A stretch of DNA of 56,694 bases, taken from positions 1-56,694 of the forward strand of contig JADZDR010000010.1 of the NCBI GenBank assembly GCA_020850945.1. The letters are read 5' to 3'. A program made the translations under genes and the position numbers. Each line of letters opens with the position of its first letter. The stretch's first letter is position 1. Source of the DNA: Acidimicrobiia bacterium. GTDB lineage: Bacteria > Actinomycetota > Acidimicrobiia > UBA2766. The notes under the pieces are model-generated. The model was not told where the DNA came from. It did not search any database and saw only the letters and a list, made by a program, of their open reading frames with translations. Positions 40,244 through 51,337 of the stretch are shown here, one piece after another.

Positions 40244-40735
40244 ATGCCCAAGGCGCTCGTGCTCAACGCCACGTACGAACCGCTGTGCGTCGTGCCCGCA
40301 CGCCGCGCGGTCGTTCTCGTGTTGGGCGAGAAGGCGGAGCTGATACGTCACGACGATCGGGTCCTCCACTCCCAGTTCCTGACAGTTCCGATACCGTCGG
40401 TGATCCGCCTGCGCGAATACGTGAAGGTGCCGCGCCGTCGCCGTGTGTCCCCATCCCGCCGTGCCGTGTTCATGCGGGACGATCACACATGCCAGTACTG
40501 CGGCCAGAGGGCCGAGAACATCGACCATGTGATCCCCCGTTCCAAGGGTGGGCCGCATGTCTGGGAGAACGTCGTTGCATCCTGCCGCCACTGCAACGGG
40601 CGCAAGGAGAACCGTACGCCTCAGGAGGCCGGCCTGCGCTTGAGGACCAAGCCCGCTGCCCCCCGCCCGCACACACTCATCGCCGCCCTCGTCGGATCGG
40701 TCCACCCGCACTGGATGGAGTACCTGGCAGGCTGA
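40244..40735 (+). CDS. HNH endonuclease family protein
   Basis: A 163-residue protein. It opens KALVLNATYEPLCVVPARRA and ends with an HNH zinc-finger: FMRDDHTCQYCGQ (C-x2-C), ENIDHVIPRSKGG (D-H-V-I-P-R-S-K-G-G, catalytic His), ENVVASCRHCNGRKENRTP (second C-x2-C plus N). This chromosomal, non-mobile type is found in most actinobacteria and is not linked to restriction or introns here; its cellular role is unclear. ATG 40244 is supported by the ribosome site and -10 element. Confidence 0.9.
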   Translation: MPKALVLNATYEPLCVVPARRAVVLVLGEKAELIRHDDRVLHSQFLTVPIPSVIRLREYVKVPRRRRVSPSRRAVFMRDDHTCQYCGQRAENIDHVIPRSKGGPHVWENVVASCRHCNGRKENRTPQEAGLRLRTKPAAPRPHTLIAALVGSVHPHWMEYLAG

Positions 40736-40743
40736 TGGTGCCG

Positions 40744-40764
40744 GGCGGTGGGGAGGGCACCGCC
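40744..40764. terminator. 7-bp-stem hairpin between convergent genes
   Basis: GGCGGTG (40744-40750) pairs with CACCGCC (40758-40764) around a GGGAGGG loop. It lies 8 bp after the HNH gene stop and 25 bp before the stop of the converging histidine kinase gene, so it may serve both. Confidence 0.5.
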
Positions 40765-40789
40765 AACTCACGAGACGGAGCGTGGACCT

Positions 40790-43906
<3,117 letters not shown>

Positions 43907-43988
43907 CGGCACGGGGGCGGTCCCGAGTTAGCAGGTCGCCCCCGATACCCCAGACCGGTCGAAGTCTATGCAGCGGCGTATCACATCA

Positions 43989-44003
43989 CACCCGGCCGGG
44001 GTG
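43989..44003 (-). terminator. short hairpin after the HAD phosphatase gene
   Basis: On the minus strand CACCC and GGGTG (44003-43999 and 43993-43989) flank a 5-base loop, 20 bp after the HAD stop and before the histidine kinase gene. Stem of five G-C-rich pairs, no T-tract, weak. Confidence 0.3.
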
Positions 44004-44022
44004 GGCGTGGGGGACCTCACAG

Positions 44023-44826
44023 TCAGAGGAGGTCGAGTGGCGACCGGATCACGAGGTCCGGCACGTCCAGGCCACCTTGTCGAGGTGACCCGACAGCAGG
44101 GGTGGGATCCAGGCGGAGCAGGATCGATGTCCAGCCCGCCCGGTTCGCACCCACGATGTCGCTGGGGACCGAGTCGCCGAGGAGGGCGATACGGGGGCGG
44201 GTCGGGACCACGTCGCGGAGGCCGGCCTCCGCCTCCCGGAACATGATGGGTCCGGGCTTGCCCACGATCACCGGTTCCACACCGGTTGCGTTCGCGAAGA
44301 GAGCGGCGAGGGATCCACAACCGACACGGGGTCCGCTCGACCCGGGATAGGTTGCGTCCCCGTTGCCTGCGACGACAGGCGTGCCGGGTCTCCACACGGC
44401 GAGTGCGGTGTCGAGGTCGCGCACGGCCATGTCGGCGGCGCCGCCGAGAACGACGGCTGCCACGTCGGGCACCGAATCGGGATCGGTCCGCATGCAGGTG
44501 TGCACCACGACCCCCGCCGCGCGCAGCGCATCCGCGAGTTGCGGTGTTCCCAGGTGGGCGACGGGGCTCAGTCCCTGCTCGGCGCACCAGAGAGCCGTCG
44601 CCCAGCCGGCACTGACCACGTCGCGGGGCGCGGCGTCTATTCCGGTGTCGCGGATCGCCGACGCGAGCTCAGCCCGGCTCTTCGTCGTGTCGTTCGTCAT
44701 GAAGGCCACGTGTACGTGTCGTTCCCGGGCTGCGGCCACGAGCCGGGCGGTGCCGGGCACTGCTTCCGTTCCCACGTAGACGACACCGTCGCAGTCGAGG
44801 ACGAGGCAGTCGAGGACATCGAGCAT
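44023..44826 (-). CDS. HAD-superfamily (subclass IIA) phosphatase
   Basis: A 267-residue NagD/PGP-type hydrolase. Motif I is LVLDCDGVVYVGTEAVPG (D-x-D nucleophile and acid), motif II is FMTNDTTKSR, the IIA cap follows (about 80-175), motif III/IV is VGKPGPIMFREAE with ALLGDSVPSDIVGANRAG. It would remove phosphate from small metabolites; phosphoglycolate or nucleotide substrates are possible. ATG 44826 is chosen from the family start. It lies 14 bp downstream of a membrane-protein gene on the same strand. Confidence 0.9.
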   Translation of the reverse strand: MLDVLDCLVLDCDGVVYVGTEAVPGTARLVAAARERHVHVAFMTNDTTKSRAELASAIRDTGIDAAPRDVVSAGWATALWCAEQGLSPVAHLGTPQLADALRAAGVVVHTCMRTDPDSVPDVAAVVLGGAADMAVRDLDTALAVWRPGTPVVAGNGDATYPGSSGPRVGCGSLAALFANATGVEPVIVGKPGPIMFREAEAGLRDVVPTRPRIALLGDSVPSDIVGANRAGWTSILLRLDPTPAVGSPRQGGLDVPDLVIRSPLDLL

Positions 44827-44840
44827 GGACGTGGCCGGAC

Positions 44841-45392
44841 TCAGCTCGGCAGCGGGGCGGGGCCGGCGGGCGCTGTGAGAACCTTGGAGGGGCGACCGAG
44901 GCAGGGGTGCCAGCAGGGGGGCACGAGAGTCCCGGGCGGACAGAGACGCACGGCCTCCCACGACGACATGAGCTCGTGCAGCGTGCCCGGCGCTCGTTCG
45001 GAGGGAGGCACGGTGCGTTCCGGTCCGATGATGTGGTCCACCGTGCGTGCACAGAAGCGGGACAACTCGGGGGAGAGGAAGACGACCGAAGCCGCGACGC
45101 CGACCACGACCAGGCCCAGGGCGGCGCCGTGGAGGCCGAGCACGATGGTGGGCAGTACGCTGAAACCGGCGAGAGAAGACCATCGTGCCGTGGCCAAGCT
45201 GCTGCCGTGCCAGAACGCGGCATCGCGGTCGGTGAGAACCGCGAGCCAGGCGAGGGCTGCATAGCCCAGCGTGAGGACGGCGACGAGGGCGTTGGCCCAG
45301 TCGACATCGGGTGGGCGCAAGGCTGTTTCGGCCCAGAAGGGAACGGCGAATCCGACTGCCAACACTGGACCGGTGTCATGCCGGGCTGCCAT
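44841..45392 (-). CDS. small integral membrane protein, function unknown
   Basis: A 183-residue protein with about four hydrophobic helices (residues 8-24, 33-48, 62-85, 88-103: VLAVGFAVPFWAET, ALVAVLTLGYAALAWLAV, FSVLPTIVLGLHGAALGLVV), then a cytoplasmic tail with three cysteines (RLCPPGTLVPPCWHPC). ATG 45392 is chosen because the frame upstream runs across the mraZ promoter. It is divergent from mraZ and 14 bp upstream of the HAD gene. No known family; a dcw-flanking membrane gene of unknown role. Confidence 0.6.
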   Translation of the reverse strand: MAARHDTGPVLAVGFAVPFWAETALRPPDVDWANALVAVLTLGYAALAWLAVLTDRDAAFWHGSSLATARWSSLAGFSVLPTIVLGLHGAALGLVVVGVAASVVFLSPELSRFCARTVDHIIGPERTVPPSERAPGTLHELMSSWEAVRLCPPGTLVPPCWHPCLGRPSKVLTAPAGPAPLPS

Positions 45393-45473
45393 GTGCACAT
45401 CATGGCACGGAGAGTGAGTTCGATGGTGGATACCTGGCGAAACCGCGTCAGGGGACCTCGCGTAGAGGTCGGG

Positions 45474-45498
45474 TGGGGAAAAATGGGGGTCAGTGGTT
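45474..45498 (+). promoter_or_regulatory. MraZ operator (three TGGGN-type repeats)
   Basis: TGGGG at 45474, TGGGG at 45484 and TGGTT at 45494 recur with exact 10-bp period and 5-bp spacers, the known MraZ-box layout. The third repeat overlaps the -35 element, so MraZ binding should repress the dcw promoter, as shown for MraZ in other bacteria. Confidence 0.85.
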
Positions 45499-45525
45499 GA
45501 CTCGACATGGCTAGTGGGATAAAGT
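45497..45525 (+). promoter_or_regulatory. dcw cluster promoter
   Basis: TTGACT (45497-45502) and TAAAGT (45520-45525) form a -35/-10 pair with 17-bp spacing, 38 bp before the mraZ GTG. It is the only clear promoter ahead of the cluster and is overlapped by the MraZ boxes. Confidence 0.7.
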
Positions 45526-45562
45526 GGCGCGACATTGCCCGGTCCCAGGAGTGAGGTGCCTG

Positions 45563-46000
45563 GTGTTCTACGGCGAACACATGCACACACTCGATGCCAA
45601 AGGGCGGTTGACGATGCCGGCCAAGTACAGGACGCAACTCGCCGAGGGTGTCTACGTGACCAAAGGTGAGGACCGGTGCCTGCAGGTCTGGTCGGCACGT
45701 GAATGGGAGGCGAAGAGGATAGAAGTCGAGAACCGAGGCGTGGCCACCCGTCACGACCGCCGCATGATGCGGGGTTACTTCGGCGGCACCCAGGAGGGCG
45801 AGCTCGACAAGCAGGGCCGGATCCTCCTCGATGCCGGCTGGCGTGAGTACGCCGGTATCGAGCGTGACTGTGCAGTCGTCGGGTGTGGGCGCTTCGTAGA
45901 AGTCTGGGGAGCTCCGCTCTGGGAAGAGGAACGCCGTCTGTCGGAGGCAGCCATCGCCGACAGGGACGACGCTGCTCTCCCGGCAGTCCGCCCCGAATGA
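45563..46000 (+). CDS. mraZ: transcriptional regulator MraZ
   Basis: A 145-residue SpoVT-AbrB-like DNA-binding protein with two MraZ repeats: FYGEHMHTLDAKGRLTMPAK (residues 2-21) and EGELDKQGRILLDAGWREYA. It forms a ring and represses its own operon. GTG 45563 is chosen because it gives the family N-terminus; GGAGTGAGG precedes it. The open frame upstream to 45524 is non-coding in look. It heads the cell-division cluster and its binding sites lie 65 to 90 bp upstream. Confidence 0.94.
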   Translation: MFYGEHMHTLDAKGRLTMPAKYRTQLAEGVYVTKGEDRCLQVWSAREWEAKRIEVENRGVATRHDRRMMRGYFGGTQEGELDKQGRILLDAGWREYAGIERDCAVVGCGRFVEVWGAPLWEEERRLSEAAIADRDDAALPAVRPE

Positions 46001-46151
46001 GCAGATCCTTGACAATCGAATGCGCATCGCTCCCGGGCATGAGGTGGGACGGACACCCTGCCTCAGGCCGGCACAGCCTCAGCCCCCCGGTCTTTCGGTG
46101 GAAGGCCCCTACTCCGCCCGCTTCTATCGGATTCCGGTCGGGGGGCTGAGG

Positions 46152-47156
46152 GTGAGCCGGCGGTTCGAGCACCGGCCGGTCCTCCTGAACGAGGTCGTCG
46201 AGGCGATGGCACCGACGCCTCCGGGTGTGCTCGTCGACGGGACGCTCGGCGGCGGTGGCCATGCGTCTGCCCTCCTCAGGCTCGGTCACCTCCGGCTGCT
46301 CGGAGTCGATCGCGATCCCGCTGCCGTGGCAGCCGCGGCCGAGGTGCTCGGTGCCGTGGCCGTGACGGGTTCCGGCGCCGACGTGTTCACCACCCCGGAC
46401 GGGCGGGTGACCCTCGTCCGAGGGAGGTTTTCCGACATCGAGGCGATCACAGAGGAGTTCGGGGGCGGATCGGTGAGCGGCGTCGTGCTTGACCTCGGTG
46501 TCTCATCGCCTCAGCTCGATGAGGCCGAGCGCGGGTTCGGCTACTCGCGGAGCGCCGTTCTCGACATGCGTATGGATCCGGACCTGGGGCGCAGCGCGGC
46601 GACCGTGATCGCCGAGAGCAGTGAGGACGAGTTGACCCGCATCCTTCACACCTACGGCGAGGAGCGATTCGCGCGCCGCATCGCGCGGGCGATCGTGGCC
46701 CAGCGGACGAAGGCCCCGATCACGACTACGACCGAGCTCGCCGCTCTCGTACGGGATGCGATCCCGGCAGCGGCGCGGCGCACGGGACCGCATCCGGCGC
46801 GCCGCACGTTCCAGGCGCTCCGCATCGAGGTGAACGACGAGCTCGGCGAGCTCGACGCGGCACTCGACGCCAGTCCCGGGACGCTGGTCCAGGGTGGGCG
46901 CATGGCGGTCATCTCCTATCACTCCCTCGAGGACAGGAGGGTCAAGCGGGCCTTTGGTGCGCTCACGACGCGTCCCCCGGTGCCCCGGGGCCTCCCCGTC
47001 ACCGAAGACGACCTGGTCGCATCCGGTGAGGAGGTCGGGTACCGGCTTCTCACACGGCGACCGATCCGCCCCACGGCCGCGGAGGTGGCCGCGAACCCCC
47101 GAGCCGACTCGGCCCGCATGCGGGTGCTGGAGAGGATGGGCGGGAACGTGGCATGA
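46152..47156 (+). CDS. rsmH: 16S rRNA (cytosine(1402)-N4)-methyltransferase
   Basis: A 334-residue SAM-dependent methyltransferase (MraW). The SAM site is VDGTLGGGGHASALL; further motifs are GVDRDPAAVAAA, VVLDLGVSSPQLDEAERGFG and DMRMD, and the C-terminal ISYHSLEDRRVKRAF. It methylates C1402 of 16S rRNA. GTG 46152 follows GGGGGGCTGAGG; an in-frame ATG at 46020 would add an unlikely Pro-rich extension. The 151-bp gap after mraZ holds no clear gene. Its stop overlaps ftsL by 4 bp. Confidence 0.95.
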   Translation: MSRRFEHRPVLLNEVVEAMAPTPPGVLVDGTLGGGGHASALLRLGHLRLLGVDRDPAAVAAAAEVLGAVAVTGSGADVFTTPDGRVTLVRGRFSDIEAITEEFGGGSVSGVVLDLGVSSPQLDEAERGFGYSRSAVLDMRMDPDLGRSAATVIAESSEDELTRILHTYGEERFARRIARAIVAQRTKAPITTTTELAALVRDAIPAAARRTGPHPARRTFQALRIEVNDELGELDAALDASPGTLVQGGRMAVISYHSLEDRRVKRAFGALTTRPPVPRGLPVTEDDLVASGEEVGYRLLTRRPIRPTAAEVAANPRADSARMRVLERMGGNVA

Positions 47157-47602
47157 ACGCTGTTCCCCTTCGCTCCAGACAGCGGCCCACGCGTCGCCCT
47201 GGCCCGTCCTTCCGAGAGCGGCAGCGCCACCTCCGGCTCGTCCGCAGGCAGCGGCGCCGACCGCGTCGCCACCGCCGCATCATGGCCACGTTCGCAGTCG
47301 GGCTCACGGCTGCGACCCTCTTCAGTGTCCTCACCATCCATGTGCGTCTCACCCAGACGGCATTCGAGCTCCAGGAGGAGCAGCAGGCGATGGAGCGAAT
47401 GCGCAGTCGCCGAGACAGGCTCGAGATGGCCGAGGCCGAGCTCGAGGCACCGGGACGGATAAGGCGGGAGGCGATGGGGCGGCTCGGCATGGTGCTGCCC
47501 GGCATCGTCCATTTCGTGTACGTGAGGGAGGTGCAGGGAACTGCGGACGAACGAGCCGAGGGCGGCACGGTCGAGACAGCCCCGCCGGTCAGCGGACCCT
47601 GA
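47153..47602 (+). CDS. ftsL: FtsL-like division protein
   Basis: A 149-residue bitopic membrane protein: a very Arg-rich cytoplasmic N-terminus (residues 1-42), one membrane helix (MATFAVGLTAATLFSVLTIH), then an external coiled coil (RLTQTAFELQEEQQAMERMR to EAELEAPGRI). The end RREAMGRLGMVLPG is the FtsL-type extracellular tail motif. It stabilises FtsQ-FtsB and activates FtsWI. Sequence conservation of FtsL is low; the position between rsmH and ftsI and the topology support it. ATG overlaps the rsmH stop. Confidence 0.82.
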   Translation: MNAVPLRSRQRPTRRPGPSFRERQRHLRLVRRQRRRPRRHRRIMATFAVGLTAATLFSVLTIHVRLTQTAFELQEEQQAMERMRSRRDRLEMAEAELEAPGRIRREAMGRLGMVLPGIVHFVYVREVQGTADERAEGGTVETAPPVSGP

Positions 47603-47631
47603 GCGGACCCCGAGGACCACAGGCGAACACG

Positions 47632-47868
47632 GTGCGCTCACGCGGGGCCGAGGTCGCGGGACTCCCGCTGCATCGGCCCGCCCTGCGCCCGGTCGCCGGG
47701 GTGCGGGGCGGGCTGCGTCGCGCGGCGATCGGGCCGGCCGGGGGAACGAGCAGAGGTCCACGCACACGGACCGTCCCTCGCGTCGCTCGTACGGAGACCG
47801 CCGAGAGAGCGGGCAGGCCGCACGAACGCCGGACGTTGCCCGGGGCCACTTCGCCGGGGCGGCGGTAG
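47632..47868 (+). other. gap between ftsL and ftsI: Arg/Pro-rich reading frame, doubtful
   Basis: The 295-bp gap 47603-47897 contains one notable frame: GTG 47632 to TAG 47866 (78 codons), composed mainly of Arg, Gly, Pro, Ala, ending GATSPGRR. No domain is visible. It resembles the disordered Arg-rich N-terminal tails of actinobacterial FtsI but is in another frame from ftsI, so it may be a small separate ORF, a frameshifted remnant or chance in GC-rich DNA. No promoter or terminator recognised. Confidence 0.2.
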
Positions 47869-47897
47869 CCGCTGCCGCCTCTGCGGTCGGATCCGGC

Positions 47898-49823
47898 TTG
47901 TCCCGCTTCAGCCCCGAGAACGTGAGGGCGTGGCGAGCCGGGTTCCGTCCCCGCGCGGAAGATCCCGAGCTGACGTGCTCCCGGACACGGCTCGTCTTCA
48001 TCGTCATCGCCGTCCTTGCCGCACTCACGCTCGTCGGCGTGAGAACAGTCATGCTGCAGGGGATCGACGGGGCCAGGTACACGGAGATGGCTTCGAACCA
48101 GCACGTGCGACGCACGGTCCTGCCGAGTGGGCGGGGTGACATCCTCGACCGGCGCGGACACACCCTTGCCCTGTCGCACAACGTCCCGTCGGTGTTCGCC
48201 AATCCGCAGGAGATCGAGGATCCCGTCGGTGTCGCATCGGACATTCTCGACGTACTCGAGGACCGCGTCGATGCCGACCACTTGCCGGACCTCGACACGC
48301 TCGTCGAGCGGCTGTCGGGTGACGACCGTCAGTTCGCCTGGGTGGCACGCAAGATCCCGGATGATCTGGCCGAGGACATCCGTGACCTCGACCTCGAGGG
48401 CATCTACCTCACGGAGGAGTCCGAGCGGAGGTATCCCTCCGGGACCCTGGCCGCGTCCCTCCTCGGCTACGTGGACATCGACAACAAGGGACTCGCCGGG
48501 ATCGAGCTCTCGCTCGACGACCGCCTCCAGGGTGAGCCCGGTGAGCTCGTGAGCGAGAAGGACCCGCGTGGGCGTGCCATTCCCACCGGCACCTGGCAGT
48601 TGGAGCCGGCCGAGCCGGGTGAGAACATCAAGCTCACGATCGATACGGCCATCCAGTACGAGGCGGAGGCTGCGCTCGACGAAGCACTCGAGCTCTACGA
48701 CGCCAAGAGCGGTGTGGCCGCCGTGATGGACCCGGCTACGGGGGACGTCCTCGCCTTCGCGAACCGGCCCACGTTCGACCCGAACGAGCCCGGCGAGTCC
48801 ACCGCGTCCGGCCGGGGCGCGTGGGGTGTCGGTGACGTGTTCGAGCCGGGCTCCACCTCCAAGGTCGTGACACTCGCCGCCGCACTCGAGGAAGGTGTCG
48901 TCTCACAGGATTCCCCCATAAACGTCCCTTCACGCATCGAGGTCTGGGACCGCACGTTCACGGACTCGGAGAGCCATGGCGAGACGACCCTCTCGGTCGA
49001 GGAGGTCATCGCGCGTTCCTCGAACGTGGGGACCATCCAGATCGCGGCTGCCCTCGGCGCGACCCGTCTCGGTGAGTACCTGGATCGCTTCGGCTACGGA
49101 CGCAGGACCGGCATCGAGCTCCCCGCCGAATCGCGTGGGATCACGAAGGATCCTGAGAGATGGGATGGTCCCGATGTCGCCTCGATCGCGATCGGGATGA
49201 CCGTCGCGGTCACGCCACTGCAGATGCTGCGGGTGCTCGGAGTCATCGCCAACGGCGGGATCATGGTCGAGCCCCGCCTCGTCGCATCGACGATCACGGA
49301 CGGGGAGGAACATCGGGCGGACCGTCCCGAGCCCGTCCGGGTAGTGTCGCCCGAGACGGCAGGTGCCGTCGGCCAGATCCTGACCAGCGTCGTGTCGGGC
49401 GGGACCGCCCCGGAGGCCGCCGTGCCGGGCTACACCGTTGCCGGGAAGACGGGAACGAGTCGGAAGCTGCGCGAAGACGGGCAAGGCTACGACAGCAGCC
49501 GCCACGTGGCGTCCTTCGTCGGCTTTGCCCCGGCCGAGGCGCCGCGGGCGGTCGTCCTCGTCGTCCTCGACGAGCCGACTCCCAGCTACGGCGGGAAGAC
49601 GGCGGCACCCACGTTCTCCCGGATCATGTCGTTCACCATGAGAGCACTTCAGGTGGAGCCGAGCCCCACCCCCCAGGAGATCACCGGTCCGCCTCGCCTT
49701 CCGCGTCCCGACAACTCCGTCGTGAGCCTGAAGCCTCCCACTCCGAGCCTCGAACGGCGTGCGGCCGAGGAGGCCGCACGCGAGGCCGAGGCCGACGCGG
49801 AAGCCGGAGGCGGGGGGCAGTGA
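47898..49823 (+). CDS. ftsI: peptidoglycan D,D-transpeptidase FtsI (PBP3)
   Basis: A 641-residue class B penicillin-binding protein, the septal transpeptidase. Membrane helix at about residues 31-50 (RLVFIVIAVLAALTLVG), pedestal domain, and transpeptidase domain with S319-x-x-K322 (EPGSTSK), SSN (VIARSSNVG) and KTG (VAGKTGTS). The C-terminal tail (about 590-641) is a Pro/Glu/Ala-rich stretch with no PASTA domain. The start is unclear: TTG 47898 has no good ribosome site; GTG 47922 is the alternative. The stop overlaps murE by 4 bp. Confidence 0.94.
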   Translation: MSRFSPENVRAWRAGFRPRAEDPELTCSRTRLVFIVIAVLAALTLVGVRTVMLQGIDGARYTEMASNQHVRRTVLPSGRGDILDRRGHTLALSHNVPSVFANPQEIEDPVGVASDILDVLEDRVDADHLPDLDTLVERLSGDDRQFAWVARKIPDDLAEDIRDLDLEGIYLTEESERRYPSGTLAASLLGYVDIDNKGLAGIELSLDDRLQGEPGELVSEKDPRGRAIPTGTWQLEPAEPGENIKLTIDTAIQYEAEAALDEALELYDAKSGVAAVMDPATGDVLAFANRPTFDPNEPGESTASGRGAWGVGDVFEPGSTSKVVTLAAALEEGVVSQDSPINVPSRIEVWDRTFTDSESHGETTLSVEEVIARSSNVGTIQIAAALGATRLGEYLDRFGYGRRTGIELPAESRGITKDPERWDGPDVASIAIGMTVAVTPLQMLRVLGVIANGGIMVEPRLVASTITDGEEHRADRPEPVRVVSPETAGAVGQILTSVVSGGTAPEAAVPGYTVAGKTGTSRKLREDGQGYDSSRHVASFVGFAPAEAPRAVVLVVLDEPTPSYGGKTAAPTFSRIMSFTMRALQVEPSPTPQEITGPPRLPRPDNSVVSLKPPTPSLERRAAEEAAREAEADAEAGGGGQ

Positions 49824-51337
49824 CGGCGACGGTGTCCGTCTCGACCCTGGCCGAGGCCGTCTCCGGTGTCGTCTCGGGCGACCCTGACACCGGCGTGTCG
49901 GGGGTCGCGTTCGATTCACGGCGTGTGATGCCGGGCGACCTGTTCTGCTGTGTCCCCGGGCACGCCAGCGATGGGCACGATTTCGCAGACACCGCGGTGC
50001 GGGCCGGTGCCGTGGCACTTCTCGTCGAGCGGGTCGTGGACGTCGATACGACGCAGATACACGTGCCGGCGGTTCGAGCGGCCATGGGGCGGGTCGCTGC
50101 CCTCGTGCACGGCGACCCCTCGCGGCACCTTCGTCTCGTCGGTGTCACCGGCACGAACGGCAAGACGACGACTACCCACATGGTCGGAGCGATCGCCGAG
50201 GCCGGCGGCCTCCCGGCCTGCCTCACGGGTACGGTCGAGACCCGCATCGCGGGTACGCGCGAAGCCGTGCTCCACACCACGCCGGAAGCGCCCGACCTCC
50301 ACACCCTCCTCGCTCGCATGGTGACGTCAGGCTGCGACGTGGCCGCAATGGAAGTCTCCTCGCATGCGCTCGACCAGGACCGAATCGGCGGCGTGCACTT
50401 CGCCGTGGGTGCCTTCACGAACCTGTCGCAGGATCACCTCGACTATCACGGGACGATGGAGCGGTACTTCGCTTCGAAGCTCCGACTCTTCGAGGCGGGG
50501 CGGTGTGACAGGGCTGTGGTGGGCGTCGATGAAGCGTGGGGAGTCCGAGTCGCCGAGGTGGCCGGGGCGGCCGGTATCCCGACCACGACCTTCGGATCCG
50601 GTCCGGCACCGGCGGGTGTCGACATCGGTCATCTCAGGGTGTCGGTGGAGTCGGTGTCGCTGAGCGGGACCGTCATCGGCCTCGATGACGGCGCTGGGTA
50701 CCGACGCGTGCGTCTCGGCATGGGCGGTGGGCACAATGCCTTGAACGCTGCGTGCGCGGCGGCGTGTGCTCGCGCCCTCGGCCTCGTCTGGGAATCCGTC
50801 GTCGCAGGTCTCGAGGGGATGACTCATGTGCCGGGCCGCTTCGAGGCGATCGACTGCGGTCAGCCCTTCCGCGTGGTCGTCGACTACGCCCACACGCCTG
50901 ACGCCGTGGAGAGCGTGCTGGCCGCGGCCCGCGATCTGGTGGCGGTGGGCGGCCGGCTGGTCGTCGTGGTCGGCTGCGGGGGTGATCGGGACCGCGAGAA
51001 GCGCCCTCTCATGGGAGCGGCCGCGACACGACTCGCCGATGTGGTCCTTGTCACATCGGACAACCCGCGGTCCGAGGATCCGGAGCGGATCATCGGCGAG
51101 ATGATCACGGGGATCGACGACAGCGGGGCCGAGCTGCGTGTCGTCGTCGACCGACGTGAGGCGATCCGGGCGGCACTGCAGACCGCGCAGGCGGGGGATG
51201 TCGTCGTGATCGCCGGCAAGGGACACGAACAGGGTCAGGACGTCGCCGGCGTCATCCATCCCTTCGACGACAGGGTTGTGGCCCGGGAGGAGCTCGGGGC
51301 GATCGGCTTTCCCGCCGGTGTGGGGGGTGGCGCGTGA
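49820..51337 (+). CDS. murE: UDP-MurNAc-tripeptide synthetase MurE (meso-diaminopimelate type)
   Basis: A 505-residue Mur ligase that adds the third residue to UDP-MurNAc-L-Ala-D-Glu. ATP site GVTGTNGKTTTTH near 110-120; EVSSHALDQDRI for substrate; and D414-N-P-R417 (SDNPRSEDP), the motif that selects meso-diaminopimelate rather than lysine. GTG 49820 overlaps the ftsI stop. Its stop overlaps the mraY GTG by 4 bp, so murF, the usual next gene, is not here. Confidence 0.95.
   Translation: MTATVSVSTLAEAVSGVVSGDPDTGVSGVAFDSRRVMPGDLFCCVPGHASDGHDFADTAVRAGAVALLVERVVDVDTTQIHVPAVRAAMGRVAALVHGDPSRHLRLVGVTGTNGKTTTTHMVGAIAEAGGLPACLTGTVETRIAGTREAVLHTTPEAPDLHTLLARMVTSGCDVAAMEVSSHALDQDRIGGVHFAVGAFTNLSQDHLDYHGTMERYFASKLRLFEAGRCDRAVVGVDEAWGVRVAEVAGAAGIPTTTFGSGPAPAGVDIGHLRVSVESVSLSGTVIGLDDGAGYRRVRLGMGGGHNALNAACAAACARALGLVWESVVAGLEGMTHVPGRFEAIDCGQPFRVVVDYAHTPDAVESVLAAARDLVAVGGRLVVVVGCGGDRDREKRPLMGAAATRLADVVLVTSDNPRSEDPERIIGEMITGIDDSGAELRVVVDRREAIRAALQTAQAGDVVVIAGKGHEQGQDVAGVIHPFDDRVVAREELGAIGFPAGVGGGA

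Noticed and set aside
44669-46289. Minus-strand frames running from the membrane protein across the mraZ region
   Set aside because: Only the part 44841-45392 has membrane-protein character; the rest is opposite mraZ and rsmH with clear motifs.
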